Assembly: GCA_949317995.1 (NCBI GenBank)
Contig: OX439041.1
Span: 11,916,001-11,980,000, forward strand
Source: Acholoe squamosa
Lineage: Eukaryota; Annelida; Polychaeta; Phyllodocida; Polynoidae
Direction: 5' to 3'
DNA length: 64,000 nucleotides
Shown here: in pieces, positions 55,145-64,000 of the stretch
How the letters are laid out: each line of letters begins with the position of its first letter
Numbering within the stretch: the stretch's first letter is position 1
Position numbers and translations under genes: made by a program
The notes under the pieces: generated by a model
The model's database searches: none
What the model was told of the DNA's origin: nothing
Seen by the model: the letters and a program-made list of their open reading frames with translations, nothing else

Positions 55145-55900
55145 GGCCTGCAAATACACCTTCATCTAAAGGCAAAAGTCCTGCAAACAGCTACAAACAC
55201 ATCTTTGCCTAGCTGTAAAGGGCTGCAAAAACCTGCAAATACCAAATACAGCTTCACTTAGCTGCAAAATGTTGCAAATTCAGTGGCGGATCCAGGATTG
55301 TCTAGAAGGGGGGGCCCAAGACTTGGTGAAAGCTGATGTGGGCCGAGCACCTCAAGCCCCCTGTATGGGGCCCCCCTCTACAGTTTTCTTTTCCCTCTTT
55401 TTCCCCTCTTTCTACTTTTTCCCTAGCTCTCCTTTTTTTTTTTGGGGGGGGGGCGGGGGGCCCAGGCCCCCTGGGTCACCCCCTGGATCCGCCACTGCCA
55501 AATACTTATATATCTAGGTGCAAAGTCCAGCAAATACCTGCAAAGACATCTCAACCAAGCAGTTGTTAGTGCTTGGGTTTTGAGTTGAGAACCGGACTTT
55601 GACATTCCTCTAACAATCCTAATCTTGAATGATTCTAGGATATCTTCTTATATATCTAGTTGAAAAGTGCACAAATACCTGCAAAGACATCTCAACCTAA
55701 TGGTGAAGTACAGAAAAGACCTGCAAAGACACCTTAACCTCGGTACAAAGTGCTACAAATACCTGACAACAAACTTTCACCAAGCTATAAAGTGCTGCAA
55801 CGTCACTGGAAATACAATTCCATTATTCTGCAAAATGCTGTCCAGACATTCATATGCTCCTACACCTAACTGCAAATACTGGCAAATACACGTTAAGGGT
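55145..55900 (+). repeat. Degenerate tandem repeat (TGCAAATACCTGCAAAGACA)
   Basis: About 41-bp units with CTGCAAATAC, CATCTCAACC and AGCTGCAAA words, much diverged. Interrupted by the MITE at 55281-55497. No coding function. Confidence 0.75.
55281..55497. mobile_element. MITE with CAGTGGCGGATCCAGG termini
   Basis: CAGTGGCGGATCCAGG at the left is the exact inverse of CCTGGATCCGCCACTG at the right. Flanking GCAAAT / CAAAT words may be a target duplication but are also the host tandem repeat. Elements with GTGGCGGATCCAG ends are widespread in animals. The interior is C/T- and G-run rich. Confidence 0.85.
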
Positions 55901-57396
55901 TAAAGGATCCGGGTTCTATATGTACACATATGTATACAGTTCTCCTTAGGACATGGTGGTCTAAGTAGGTTTATATGTTACAGGTCTTCTACCACTGCCT
56001 CAAGCCACCTGCAAGTTACAAACAGGAAGCTGGTAGAGAGAGAACAGGGGGCCGTTGTGAAATGATTAGGAATTCAATTCTCACTGTAGCCAACGCACCT
56101 TCCAGCACCGTCCAGTTTCCACTGATTCTCAAACCTGAGACATAGATTCCCACCATATATTGTAATGGAATTGACCTCCTCTGAATTAGTGTTGCGAAAA
56201 GTAAGGAGTACTAGTACCATGATTGGTTCCACCTGAATGCTTCCCATAGTAGGTAGGCCAGCAAATTACAGGAGGGAACTAGCTGGAAATTGGATCTCAA
56301 TTGGGAAGCATTCATTAATTACCACTCACTGCTAAACTACTTCTATGCCCAATTATTTTTTGGCAACCCAACAGGCAAAGGTAGTTGGTATCTGTATTGG
56401 GTTGCCTTCAGTTGAAACTACCAGGGATCCTCGTAAACCTGAACATTGAACCACCATAATTGTATGGAAGTGAAGCAGTGTAGTTTCTATAATGAAGCCC
56501 CAGATGGCACTGTGGTGGTACAAGTTGTCCATGACAATAACAACAAGTCTCTGGCAATGTTGGGACAAGTATTTCATTATTATTATGGCAACTTTTCTTT
56601 TACTGTGTACCCTAATGTACCTCTGGTAAGTAACCTTCTAGTGCTCCTTTCATGTCTCATATGTTTTTGGACATTGTCAGTCAATCCTGTGTATAAATAT
56701 GTGTCATGTTTTTCTGCTTTACCTTATGCTCATATAGAAGACAAATATTCGCTATATGGAGCCACATAGAACAAGTGGTAACAAGACGTAAAGATCAGGG
56801 GTCACCCTATCCAACAACAACCAATCATCTGTCAGATGTCCATTTGCTGCTGTGCTGCCCCCACTGGAAGTGGTCAGGGCATTCATTATAGCCCGGAGCA
56901 TTTTGGTTTGGTGGGAAACACAACGGGAAACTATCAGGAAGTATTAGGAAGATAATGGAAAAACTGTGTAAATGCTGGAAAACTGTGGGGGACGATGGGA
57001 AAATGGTTCCGAAAATTTGGTGCATTGTGAGAAAACTATAAGTTTAGTTAGAAAAATGGGTGGAAGTTGGGAAAACTGTTCACATGGAGGAAAAGTTGTA
57101 AATATCTAAGGGCTAAAGAGCACATTGTCTATTTATACCATCGGTGAGGATGGACTTTGCCTGTTGGACAGTTCCTAATGATGTGTACTTGGATATATAG
57201 CAGTATGTAGGCCTACTTGCAGCATGTAACCACCTAATGTGGACACCTGTACCCCATCACCTTAACCCATTTTACCTATCACCTTAACCCATTGTGCCCC
57301 ATCACCCTAACACTTGTGCCCTATCACCCTAGGGTTGACATGATGCTCATATGCAGTGTTTTGAGGTTTAACCATCTTGACACATATGAATTCTGT
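55901..57396. other. Unannotated DNA with short repeats
   Basis: It contains the second copy of the inverted pair (56400-56600) and GGAAAACTGTG-like degenerate repeats at 56920-57110. No convincing gene; the 107-codon frame at 56446-56769 runs through the repeat copy. Confidence 0.45.
56400..56600 (-). repeat. Dispersed repeat, copy 2 of an inverted pair
   Basis: Reverse-oriented relative of 54836-55040, also sharing AAGCCCCAGATGGCA / TGCCACCTGGGGCTT. Confidence 0.65.
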
Positions 57397-58107
57397 TGGG
57401 TAGCCATAATGTGCATAGATGCATTGTGTCTTCTTGCATTAAAACATTATGGGTAGCCATAATGTGCATAGATGCATTGTGTCTTTTTGCATTAAAACAC
57501 TATGGGTAGCCATAATGTGCATAGATGCATTGTGTCTTCTTGCATTAAAACACTATGGGTAGCCATAATGTGCATAGATGCATTGTGTCTTCTTGCATTA
57601 AAACACTATGGGTAGCCATAATGTGCATGATGCATTGTGTCTTCTTGCATCAAAACACTATGGGTAGCCATAATGTGCATAGATGCATTGTGTCTTCTTG
57701 CATCAAAACACTATGGGTAGCCATAATGTGCATAGATGCATTGTGTCTTCTTGCATTAAAACACTATGGGTAGCCATAATGTGCATAGATGCATTGTGTC
57801 TTCTTGCATTAAAACACTATGGGTAGCCATAATGTGCATAGATGCATTGTGTCTTCTTGCATTAAAACACTATGGGTAGCCATAATGTGCATGATGCATT
57901 GTGTCTTCTTGCATCAAAACACTATGGGTAGCCATAATGTGCATAGATGCATTGTGTCTTCTTGCATCAAAACACTATGGGTAGCCATAATGTGCATAGA
58001 TGCATTGTGTCTTCTTGCATTAAAACACTATGGGTAGCCATAATGTGCATAGATGCATTGTGTCTTCTTGCATTAAAACACTATGGGTAGCCATAATGTG
58101 CATAGAT
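57397..58107 (+). repeat. 53-bp satellite with 264-bp higher-order unit
   Basis: The unit is GGGTAGCCATAATGTGCATA then GATGCATTGTGTCTTCTTGC and ATTAAAACACTAT. About 13 units. A five-unit block (four of 53 and one of 52 bp, the short one reading GTGCATGATGC) is repeated at a distance of 264 bp (57555 and 57819), with the same CATCAAAAC variants in place. Open frames here are artefacts. Confidence 0.95.
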
Positions 58108-59819
58108 GTGTCATACTAGTAATTGGCATGATCAAGTTGTCATATGAGAAATATCATATGACTAGTGGTGTAAGGAGTAAATACATCAGGCTCATAATAA
58201 ATTAATGTTACTTCCAGTTGTCACTGGTTTATTCAGCTTTAGGCAACATGTAAGGAATATCAATCATACAGTAGTTAGTATGTAGGTAATTAGTACATAC
58301 AGTAAACACACAGTAATTTATAAAGTACAATGTTCAGTTCCACTCCACCTGTGAGGTATTAATAATACAGTGTCCAGCATACTTCTAGGTGGGTTCCCAC
58401 ACCTAGCTCCTGACCTGCTGCTTAGAGGAATAATGTAATAATGGATAACTTTACCCTCTGGTGGAAGTCTTGAAGAAGATAGCCTCTGGCCACTAATGGT
58501 AGGAAACCAATGCCTGTCTAGCATAGTTTCACCATAGTGCAGTGGTATAGCAGGTAGCAGGAGATGACTGGAGATGTTACCTCTAGAGCGGTTCTTGGTG
58601 ATGTGTCTTCCTGGAGGTGCAGACAGGCTATTTGTAGCAAATCTTGGAAAAGCACCTCCAGACTGACTGGAGCCAGCAGCATCTGCCTAACTCTACAATT
58701 GTTTGAGGGGACCCTTTCAAGTGTCACAGGGGGACAAAGGACCCCCATGGACGCCGCTATGGCCCCCATTGTCTTGGTCGGTTCTGCCTCTTTAGACCCT
58801 CATATCTCGGCCGTTTATGCTTGTATAACCGCCATTTTGGGCATGCGCAGAGCTGAATGTGCCAAGATTATAATGCCCGCTGGATAGGCGCGTAACTCCC
58901 GCCGGTTTGTCTGTAGCTCACTCGGAGGTCGATTCAGTCTCCATGGCGTAACTTCCTTAATACTGGGAGTTCAGCCTTGATCCTGGGCTCATTCTGACCG
59001 TCTAATTATGGGCTTTCCATAGAATTTTTGATATCTGACCTAGGTCGCTCAGGAGCGACGCTAGAGCGACCGGAAGGTTATGGCGTCGTGCTTATGTAAC
59101 CCATTGTTCAGTCCTTAGAGTGCTCAGACACTCATGACGGCGTCAGCGGTGCTCAGGCACCCGTGACGGCCGGTTGCATTCACTTACAAGTTATTAATTT
59201 GTGCATTGAACCATGAGGTCGCACACTGAGACCCTTATTCTTATTATATTGTGCAGTGAACCATTAGGTCGGACCTTTTGATGTCATAAACTTAGTCTAA
59301 CTGACTGTGGCTGGTGTGCAGTGGGGCATGAACGCTCTTATGTAAAGTTTGAGCGCTCTTATAGCTCTTAGAACCAACCTATGTATTAATTTCATAGATA
59401 TTTCTTTGATTAATACAAAATATGTTACAATTTATGGAATAATAAAATGGTATATCATAGAATACTCCCTCTCCCCCGAAAGAATGCGAAACTCCGTCAT
59501 TTCGCCGAGGGAATGTACAATTTATACAATTTTTACCTTATTTTTGGAGTTATATACTGTTTTGTAAGAGGATTTGAAGTAATGGGGAGTGCTTCAAATG
59601 CAATTTTTGTGGTAGAGCTTTGTCAGTATAAACAATTTTCTCCTGGGTATAAGTACATTTCCGAGTTTCTATATCTTACTATACCAGAGCTTATTTGCTT
59701 ATGTAACATCAATTTTGGGTACAATTTTCCATTTTTATGTACAACATACAATTTGGCAAATAGTGTGCAATTTTGGCATTTAATATTCAATTTAGCGTGC
59801 AAATTGAACATAAATGACA
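58108..59819. other. Unannotated DNA; possible 3' LTR region of the env element
   Basis: No gene was recognised. On the minus strand GGGGGAGAGGGA (59463-59474) is a polypurine tract of the kind that precedes a 3' LTR, and it lies downstream of the env gene. The matching 5' LTR would be outside the window, so LTR borders cannot be set. The 161-codon plus-strand frame (59447-59932) is AT-rich low complexity. Confidence 0.35.
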
Positions 59820-60115
59820 ATTTCAGTGTGCAAATTTACAATTTCGCGTGTAATTGCGTTCAATTGACAATTTCAGTATGCAAATATATAATTTTTGCGT
59901 ACATTTGGCAATTTAAGTGTGCAAATATATAATTTTCGCGTATATTTGGCAATTTTAGTGTGCAAATATATAATTTCGCGTACATTTGGCAATTTGAGTG
60001 TGCAAATATATAATTTTCGCGTATATTTGGCAATTTTAGTGTGCAAATATATAATTTCGCGTGCATTTGGCAATTTTAGTCTGCCAGTGTATAATTTTGC
60101 GTTCAATTGATAGTT
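59820..60115 (+). repeat. About 40-bp AT-rich tandem repeat
   Basis: Units such as GTGTGCAAATATATAATTTT plus CGCGTATATTTGGCAATTTT, with CGTACATTTGGC variants, alternating in pairs. Confidence 0.9.
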
Positions 60116-60239
60116 TCTGTATGTACAAATATAATTTTGCGTACAGCTTGGATACACATAGAAATGTTGATTTTCTAAAAATCTGACTTCAGTGTATGAA
60201 TTGGGTACAGACATACAGTATAATGTGCAACATATAATT

Positions 60240-60475
60240 CAAATGTAAATTGGATACAACTTACAATCTAGTGTGCAAACATACAATTTTAGTGTGCAAA
60301 TTGGGTACGAGCGTACAATCTGGTGTGCAAACATACAATTTTTGTGTGCAAATTGGGTACAAGCGTACAATCTGGTGTGCAAATATACAATTTTAGTGTG
60401 CAAATTGGGTACGAGCGTACAATCTGGTGTGCAAACATACAATTTTTAGTGTGCAAATTGGGTACAAACGTACAA
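60240..60475 (+). repeat. About 51-bp tandem repeat
   Basis: Units contain GTGTGCAAATTGGGTACGAG, CGTACAATCTGGTGTGCAAA and CATACAATTTT. It shares GTGTGCAAA with the preceding array, so the two may be related. Confidence 0.9.
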
Positions 60476-61285
60476 TCTAGATTACACTATTCAATTTATG
60501 GGATTTGAGACAAATTTTTCCGAGGGCCGGAAAAACAAAGTACTTCATGTACAATAGGCTTGTTTGTCTCTGAGTTACTCATTGATTTTGCTATATGGGT
60601 GTATTAATTGGCAATTTCGGCAGTGGGCCGCTGCTTAATTGACTATTCCCCTAGCCTTTTGAGTATGTGTCCCTGAAAGAGATTTATTTGGTGAGTATCT
60701 TAAGTAAACATGTTTTATGTCAACAATTTTCTCAACAATTTTTTTTTTTTTTTTTTTTCATTCATTTTTCCAACAATTTTCTTGGATACCTAAAGTGTGT
60801 TACTTTAAGTAAACCTTGGCATAGTATACAAGTGCTAGTGGGTACAAAAACTGTCTTAGTTATCTACCTGCATTCATGTATATTAATGTTAGATTTGTAC
60901 AATTTTACAATTTGTAATTTGCAATTTCGCAATTTTGCGCGTATATGCGCGCATTAATCATTGATTTTGTGAGAATACCATAGATTTTCATATTATACAT
61001 CAACAAGTGGCTGTGTATATAATTTTTTTTTTTCTAATATATGATAATTTCATTGACAGTGGAGGTGTGTCAGGAGTGAGATGTGAGTCTCCTCCCTGGT
61101 GTGCTCATGCAGTGGTGGCACTTGAGGTGTTAGGTGCCAGATTTTGGCATGTGTCTGTGGCAGTGCCTAGCTTGGTGTCAGTGGACAGTTCAGGGTGGGG
61201 GGGGGGGTGTGTGTGTGTCCATTTAAGGAGTGTGTGGCTGGTATTGGAGCATCAGTTCCTCTCTGGAAGTCACTGCTGTAGTACC
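60476..61285. other. Upstream region of the unknown gene
   Basis: AT-rich to about 61040 with T(17) near 60740, then abruptly G/C-richer. TATATAA at 61016-61022 could be a TATA box for the gene at 61286. The upstream frame (61007-61285) is open but shows no conserved feature and is more likely leader. Confidence 0.4.
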
Positions 61286-61765
61286 ATGGCCCACCTACAA
61301 GCTCTCTTTGCTCTGCCTGTCCCCCAGGTGATGGAGGTGGGGAGTCCAGCTAGGGCCCTGGTTGAGTCTAACCAGACCATCCATTATGGGTACATAGTGA
61401 GTAACTTCAAAGAGATCATAGAGCATGGTGATGTGATGGTCTGTAATTACTCCTGCCATTATTTCCTGGGCTCAGCCTTGCGTCGGGGGGCCACTGTGGC
61501 CCTTCTGACTAGGGCCTTGGGCAGTATGGGTTTCTGGCCCATGGATTATAACCTAGGGCCGCGGGAGCGAGTGCTATGGGATTATTTGTTGGCGGCATCC
61601 CTCCTCGATCTTGCGGCATCCGGGAATCCATCCACGGCTGCCGAGTATGGGCTGGGGATGCTGGAGGCCCGGCTCGCTGAGTGGGAGCAGGATCACGGCC
61701 ATATGTATGGCTCGGACTCGGCCCCGGACTCTCCCATTGATGTTGAACCCGAGGATCTGTGGTAG
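61286..61765 (+). CDS. Unknown 159-residue protein, gene with histone-type 3' end
   Basis: I do not recognise this protein. The start is chosen at 61286 because the context is TACCATGG (good Kozak match); the same frame is open upstream to 61007 but reads like leader. The middle is mixed hydrophobic (HYGYIVSNFKEIIEHGDVMV, MGFWPMDYNLGPRERVLWDY, LLAASLLDLAASG) and looks alpha-helical and globular. The end is acidic (SDSAPDSPIDVEPEDLW). There is no signal peptide, no histone fold and no clear transmembrane segment. The frame is intronless and much richer in G/C than its surroundings. It is followed 47 bases after the stop by a perfect histone-mRNA stem-loop (61813-61828), suggesting a non-polyadenylated, S-phase-regulated transcript. 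It is convergent with the env-type gene to the right. It could be a host gene or an antisense accessory gene of that retroelement. Confidence 0.55.
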   Translation: MAHLQALFALPVPQVMEVGSPARALVESNQTIHYGYIVSNFKEIIEHGDVMVCNYSCHYFLGSALRRGATVALLTRALGSMGFWPMDYNLGPRERVLWDYLLAASLLDLAASGNPSTAAEYGLGMLEARLAEWEQDHGHMYGSDSAPDSPIDVEPEDLW

Positions 61766-61812
61766 GATCCCGACTGACTGAAACCTAGGGTGTAAAAACC
61801 CGCCATCCCAAA

Positions 61813-61828
61813 GGCCCTTTTCAGGGCC
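61813..61828 (+). terminator. Histone-type mRNA 3' stem-loop
   Basis: GGCCCTTTTCAGGGCC has a 6-bp stem and TTTC loop and fits the metazoan consensus GGYYYTTHTHARRRCC at every position. The 5' flank is CCCAAA, as in histone genes. A purine patch GAAAAG 12 bases downstream (61841-61846) could be a U7 snRNA-pairing element. Read on the minus strand the loop would be GAAA and does not fit the consensus. Confidence 0.7.
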
Positions 61829-61914
61829 GGCAAATTGTCCGAAAAGTTCTGAATACTGTCTCTGATGTGTTGTCTCCTGGTGGTGGACTGGGGGCAGCCT
61901 AGGCTGTGGGCAGT

Positions 61915-62437
61915 CTAGGCTGTTTCCACAGTCACCGGGGAGGGCTGGTGGTTTAGAAAATTAGCAATAGTCTGCATGTTTGACCTTGCGGTCTCCTCCT
62001 GTTGTTCGTCAATAATTATATCTGTTGTATTTTCCAGTGCTGTCATGGTCACCGGGCTGGTGCCACAATCATTCTGGAGAAGCATGGAGTAGTACAGTCC
62101 TTTGTTTTTAAGGGCTGGTATAGTGCTGAACCTAGTGCGCCAAGGTAGGTGTATCACCTGAGGGAGGTGATAAGCAAATTCTCCTCTCTGTGTTGTTATA
62201 ACTGCTGGTCCATTCCAGGTAAATATAGCCTTAGGTAGTGGGAAGGTTTTAACCACTATATCCTTATAGGTAGGGGCAGCTGCTGATTTAATCTCATCAA
62301 ATTCATGTGGTATTGGCCTCAAGGGTAGCGCGAAGTTTGAGTCTCCACAATATATTTTAAAATATATTGTGGGGTTTGTGCGCTTGGCCACATTTTTCTT
62401 GCCACAGTGTGTCTGTGCAAAATTTCTTAAGGTACTT
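61915..62437 (-). CDS. Open frame after env, no initiating ATG
   Basis: The frame opens after TGA at about 62438-62440, overlaps the last about 80 bases of the env frame and runs to TAG 61915-61917. From GTG 62391 it has 158 codons, and the first ATG is about 100 codons in. Mixed composition with PLPKAIFTWNGPAVITTQRG and HLPQVIHLPWRTRFSTI; no domain recognised. Either it is the continuation of the envelope tail after an indel, it is reached by ribosomal frameshift or splicing, or it is a decayed accessory gene. The lack of stops over 520 bases argues that it has been coding. Confidence 0.5.
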
Positions 62438-64000
62438 CATTATTCTGTAGGCTGAGTAGATGGTCAGGGTGAATAATATAGCGATTATCAGGGTGTGGGT
62501 TTCCTGAATTGTGAGGAAAGGGGTGTGGGTTTCCTCTGTAGGGGTTAGTTTGGTAGGATTCTTATCTGGGAGCAATTTGTGTAGGGGCAGCTCGGTGACT
62601 AGTCTGAATGCTTTGGCTGTAGGCAGGTAGGCTACAGTTCCTCCTAGTCTGTACAGTTTGAGTAGTATGTATACTATAAAAATGTGAGCTGATATCCCTA
62701 GGATGAGTGCTAAGCTTTGGAAGATTGGATGCTCTGTAACTCGACGTAGGTATGATTCCTCGTAGCGCGTTTCCATTTCCTTATTAAGGTTGGAGGCATC
62801 TTTTAATACTGTTTTGGCAAAGGGCTCTAAATTTAGTTGAGTAATATCATCCATGATTGGATTTTCCTGTAGTTTTTCTAAGGTTCTAGAAAGGTTTACT
62901 ACTGGGAAATTTGGAAGATTCTCTCTTTCATCTGGTTTGGTTTCAGAAATTTTGTTAAGTGCTGCCATGAATGGTAAATTAATTGTCTTGAGAATGTAAT
63001 GAAATGATAAGGTTGAGTTACAGGGCAACCTTGTGTTTGGAAGAGAAAATTCTCCTACACTGATCGTGCACCCACAGGGTACACCTATGATTGAGTAGGA
63101 CTGGGCCTTCCGAGTTTCAGACGTTTTACCATGGCAGTTGATAAAGTAATGGGGTTCATTAGTAGTGACCAGATACTCATCTTCAGAAATGGAAATAGCA
63201 TGGGTGGTAGGTGCTTGCAGTGGTGAAACTGTAAACTTGCAATGTTCCTTAATCTGTTGAGCCTGGTTAGTAAAAATGGCTACAGGGCATGTAGGCCTGT
63301 GTTTATAGATTCTACCATTTACATCTCTGCATACTTTTACTGTAGTACCTTCACATGCCTGCATATCTGCTGAGTCCAATTCGATGAATAATGATTCGTC
63401 GTAGGATACTGCTAGAAACTCAGTTGTGGTTTGCAACTTGGTGACTCCTCTGGTGGGGGTCTCCTGTGTGTCTATAGGCATGGGTGATGTAATCATTTGG
63501 TATAGTTTGAAGGTTGAGGTGGTAGATTGAATTATAATGTCCAGATGAATATATATATGGTGAGCTGAGTAAGTATATGAAGTCAGCTTCTGTGAATAAT
63601 AGAAATCTAAGTCATTAATTGCGACTTGTGCTCCAGGGTGTGTAATCCTAAGTTTGTTATTAATGTCAATTAGGTATCTAGCAAGGTCTGAGGGTGGTAC
63701 TATATCAGGGGTTAGGATCCCTGATGATAGCATCCTCAGGGCTGCATTTGTCCTTTGCAGTGATTGAACTGTATTCATTCTTGCTGCTATGATAATTAGT
63801 GCATCCTTTAATACTTGCATTTTCTCCCTTTGAGTTTTCTCGTGCCTTGAATATGAGTCAAGTGACCTGGACATGTTAGAGGCCCACAGGTTGACCGTGT
63901 CACCTATGGTGTTGATTGTGCTGTCCAGTACCTTCTTATCTTGGATGTATGCTTTGACAAACTTATCTTGTCTGTCTGTGATCTTTTCAATGAGATTAGC
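62357..64000 (-). CDS. Errantivirus-like envelope (fusion-type glycoprotein), partial
   Basis: The frame is open from the right edge (about 42 codons before the first ATG at 63872-63874) to TAA 62357, so the N-terminal part lies outside. It resembles the F-type Env of insect errantiviruses and other env-bearing Ty3/gypsy elements. Seen: a heptad-rich segment, then a GILTPDIVPPSDLARYL motif like the conserved ILTPxxLxxxL region, a cysteine-rich part (CRDVNGRIYKHRPTC, GVPCGCTISVGEF, LPCNST), sequons NST and NLS, a membrane helix at about residues 385-408 (LALILGISAHIFIVYILLKL) and a second hydrophobic stretch at about 460-476. A furin-like site would be to the right. No stops, so the copy may be young. 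The polymerase region is not in the window, so the element class is inferred from this gene only. Confidence 0.65.
   Translation of the reverse strand, partial: ANLIEKITDRQDKFVKAYIQDKKVLDSTINTIGDTVNLWASNMSRSLDSYSRHEKTQREKMQVLKDALIIIAARMNTVQSLQRTNAALRMLSSGILTPDIVPPSDLARYLIDINNKLRITHPGAQVAINDLDFYYSQKLTSYTYSAHHIYIHLDIIIQSTTSTFKLYQMITSPMPIDTQETPTRGVTKLQTTTEFLAVSYDESLFIELDSADMQACEGTTVKVCRDVNGRIYKHRPTCPVAIFTNQAQQIKEHCKFTVSPLQAPTTHAISISEDEYLVTTNEPHYFINCHGKTSETRKAQSYSIIGVPCGCTISVGEFSLPNTRLPCNSTLSFHYILKTINLPFMAALNKISETKPDERENLPNFPVVNLSRTLEKLQENPIMDDITQLNLEPFAKTVLKDASNLNKEMETRYEESYLRRVTEHPIFQSLALILGISAHIFIVYILLKLYRLGGTVAYLPTAKAFRLVTELPLHKLLPDKNPTKLTPTEETHTPFLTIQETHTLIIAILFTLTIYSAYRIMKYLKKFCTDTLWQEKCGQAHKPHNIF

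Noticed and set aside
59447-59932. 161-codon AT-rich plus-strand frame
   Set aside because: Codons follow the AT-rich repeat composition, the frame enters the tandem array at 59820 and no domain is seen.
61007-61285. Extended N-terminus of the unknown gene
   Set aside because: The upstream part begins in T-rich sequence, contains G/T runs and lacks a good start context, whereas 61286 has TACCATGG.

Overview
This is eukaryotic nuclear DNA, almost certainly from an invertebrate animal. The evidence is intron-split exons with GT/AG borders, non-LTR and tyrosine-recombinase retrotransposons, many non-autonomous DNA transposons (MITEs), tRNA-like SINE heads and several minisatellites. There are no bacterial operons. 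I cannot name the species; a marine invertebrate such as a mollusc, lancelet or similar is a guess. Coding density is very low and most of the window is repeats.

Host gene: six exons on the minus strand (23595-23708, 18264-18328, 17143-17275, 16835-16916, 7718-7864, about 7197-7333) join in phase. They encode most of C2A and all of C2B of a Ras GTPase-activating protein of the GAP1 group (RASAL1/RASA4-like). The first C2A exon and the RasGAP/PH part were not found. The introns hold most of the left-hand repeats.

Left half (1-25 kb): G/C-homopolymer DNA and a Harbinger-like MITE; a long foldback; a 5'-truncated LINE (3.2-5.3 kb); an inverted pair of 360-bp MITEs flanking two C2B exons; and a 43-bp minisatellite (11.4-16.3 kb) split by a second 5'-truncated LINE. 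Throughout the window there is a family of nested-hairpin, TTAA-flanked (piggyBac-like) MITEs built from CATGATGCA-bounded modules.

Middle (25.5-49.5 kb): a 5.3-6.3 kb tandem duplication (25573-31847 and 32194-37469), three arrays that look like expansions of different parts of the hairpin MITE, a 2.2-kb 43-bp minisatellite without stops (41.4-43.6 kb), more hairpin MITEs, and a mariner-like MITE with TA target duplication.

Right part (50-64 kb): a nearly complete tyrosine-recombinase retroelement of Ngaro/PAT type (49960-54788) with Gag, RT-RNase H and recombinase frames and diagnostic split direct repeats; a 53-bp satellite; AT-rich tandem repeats; a plus-strand intronless gene of unknown function (61286-61765) followed by a perfect histone-type 3' stem-loop (61813-61828); and, convergent with it, the 3' part of an errantivirus-like envelope gene running off the right edge.

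The most noteworthy items are the unknown gene with a histone-type 3' end beside a retroviral-type env, the MITE family with paired changes in its hairpin arms that has seeded three different tandem arrays, and the split-direct-repeat retroelement.
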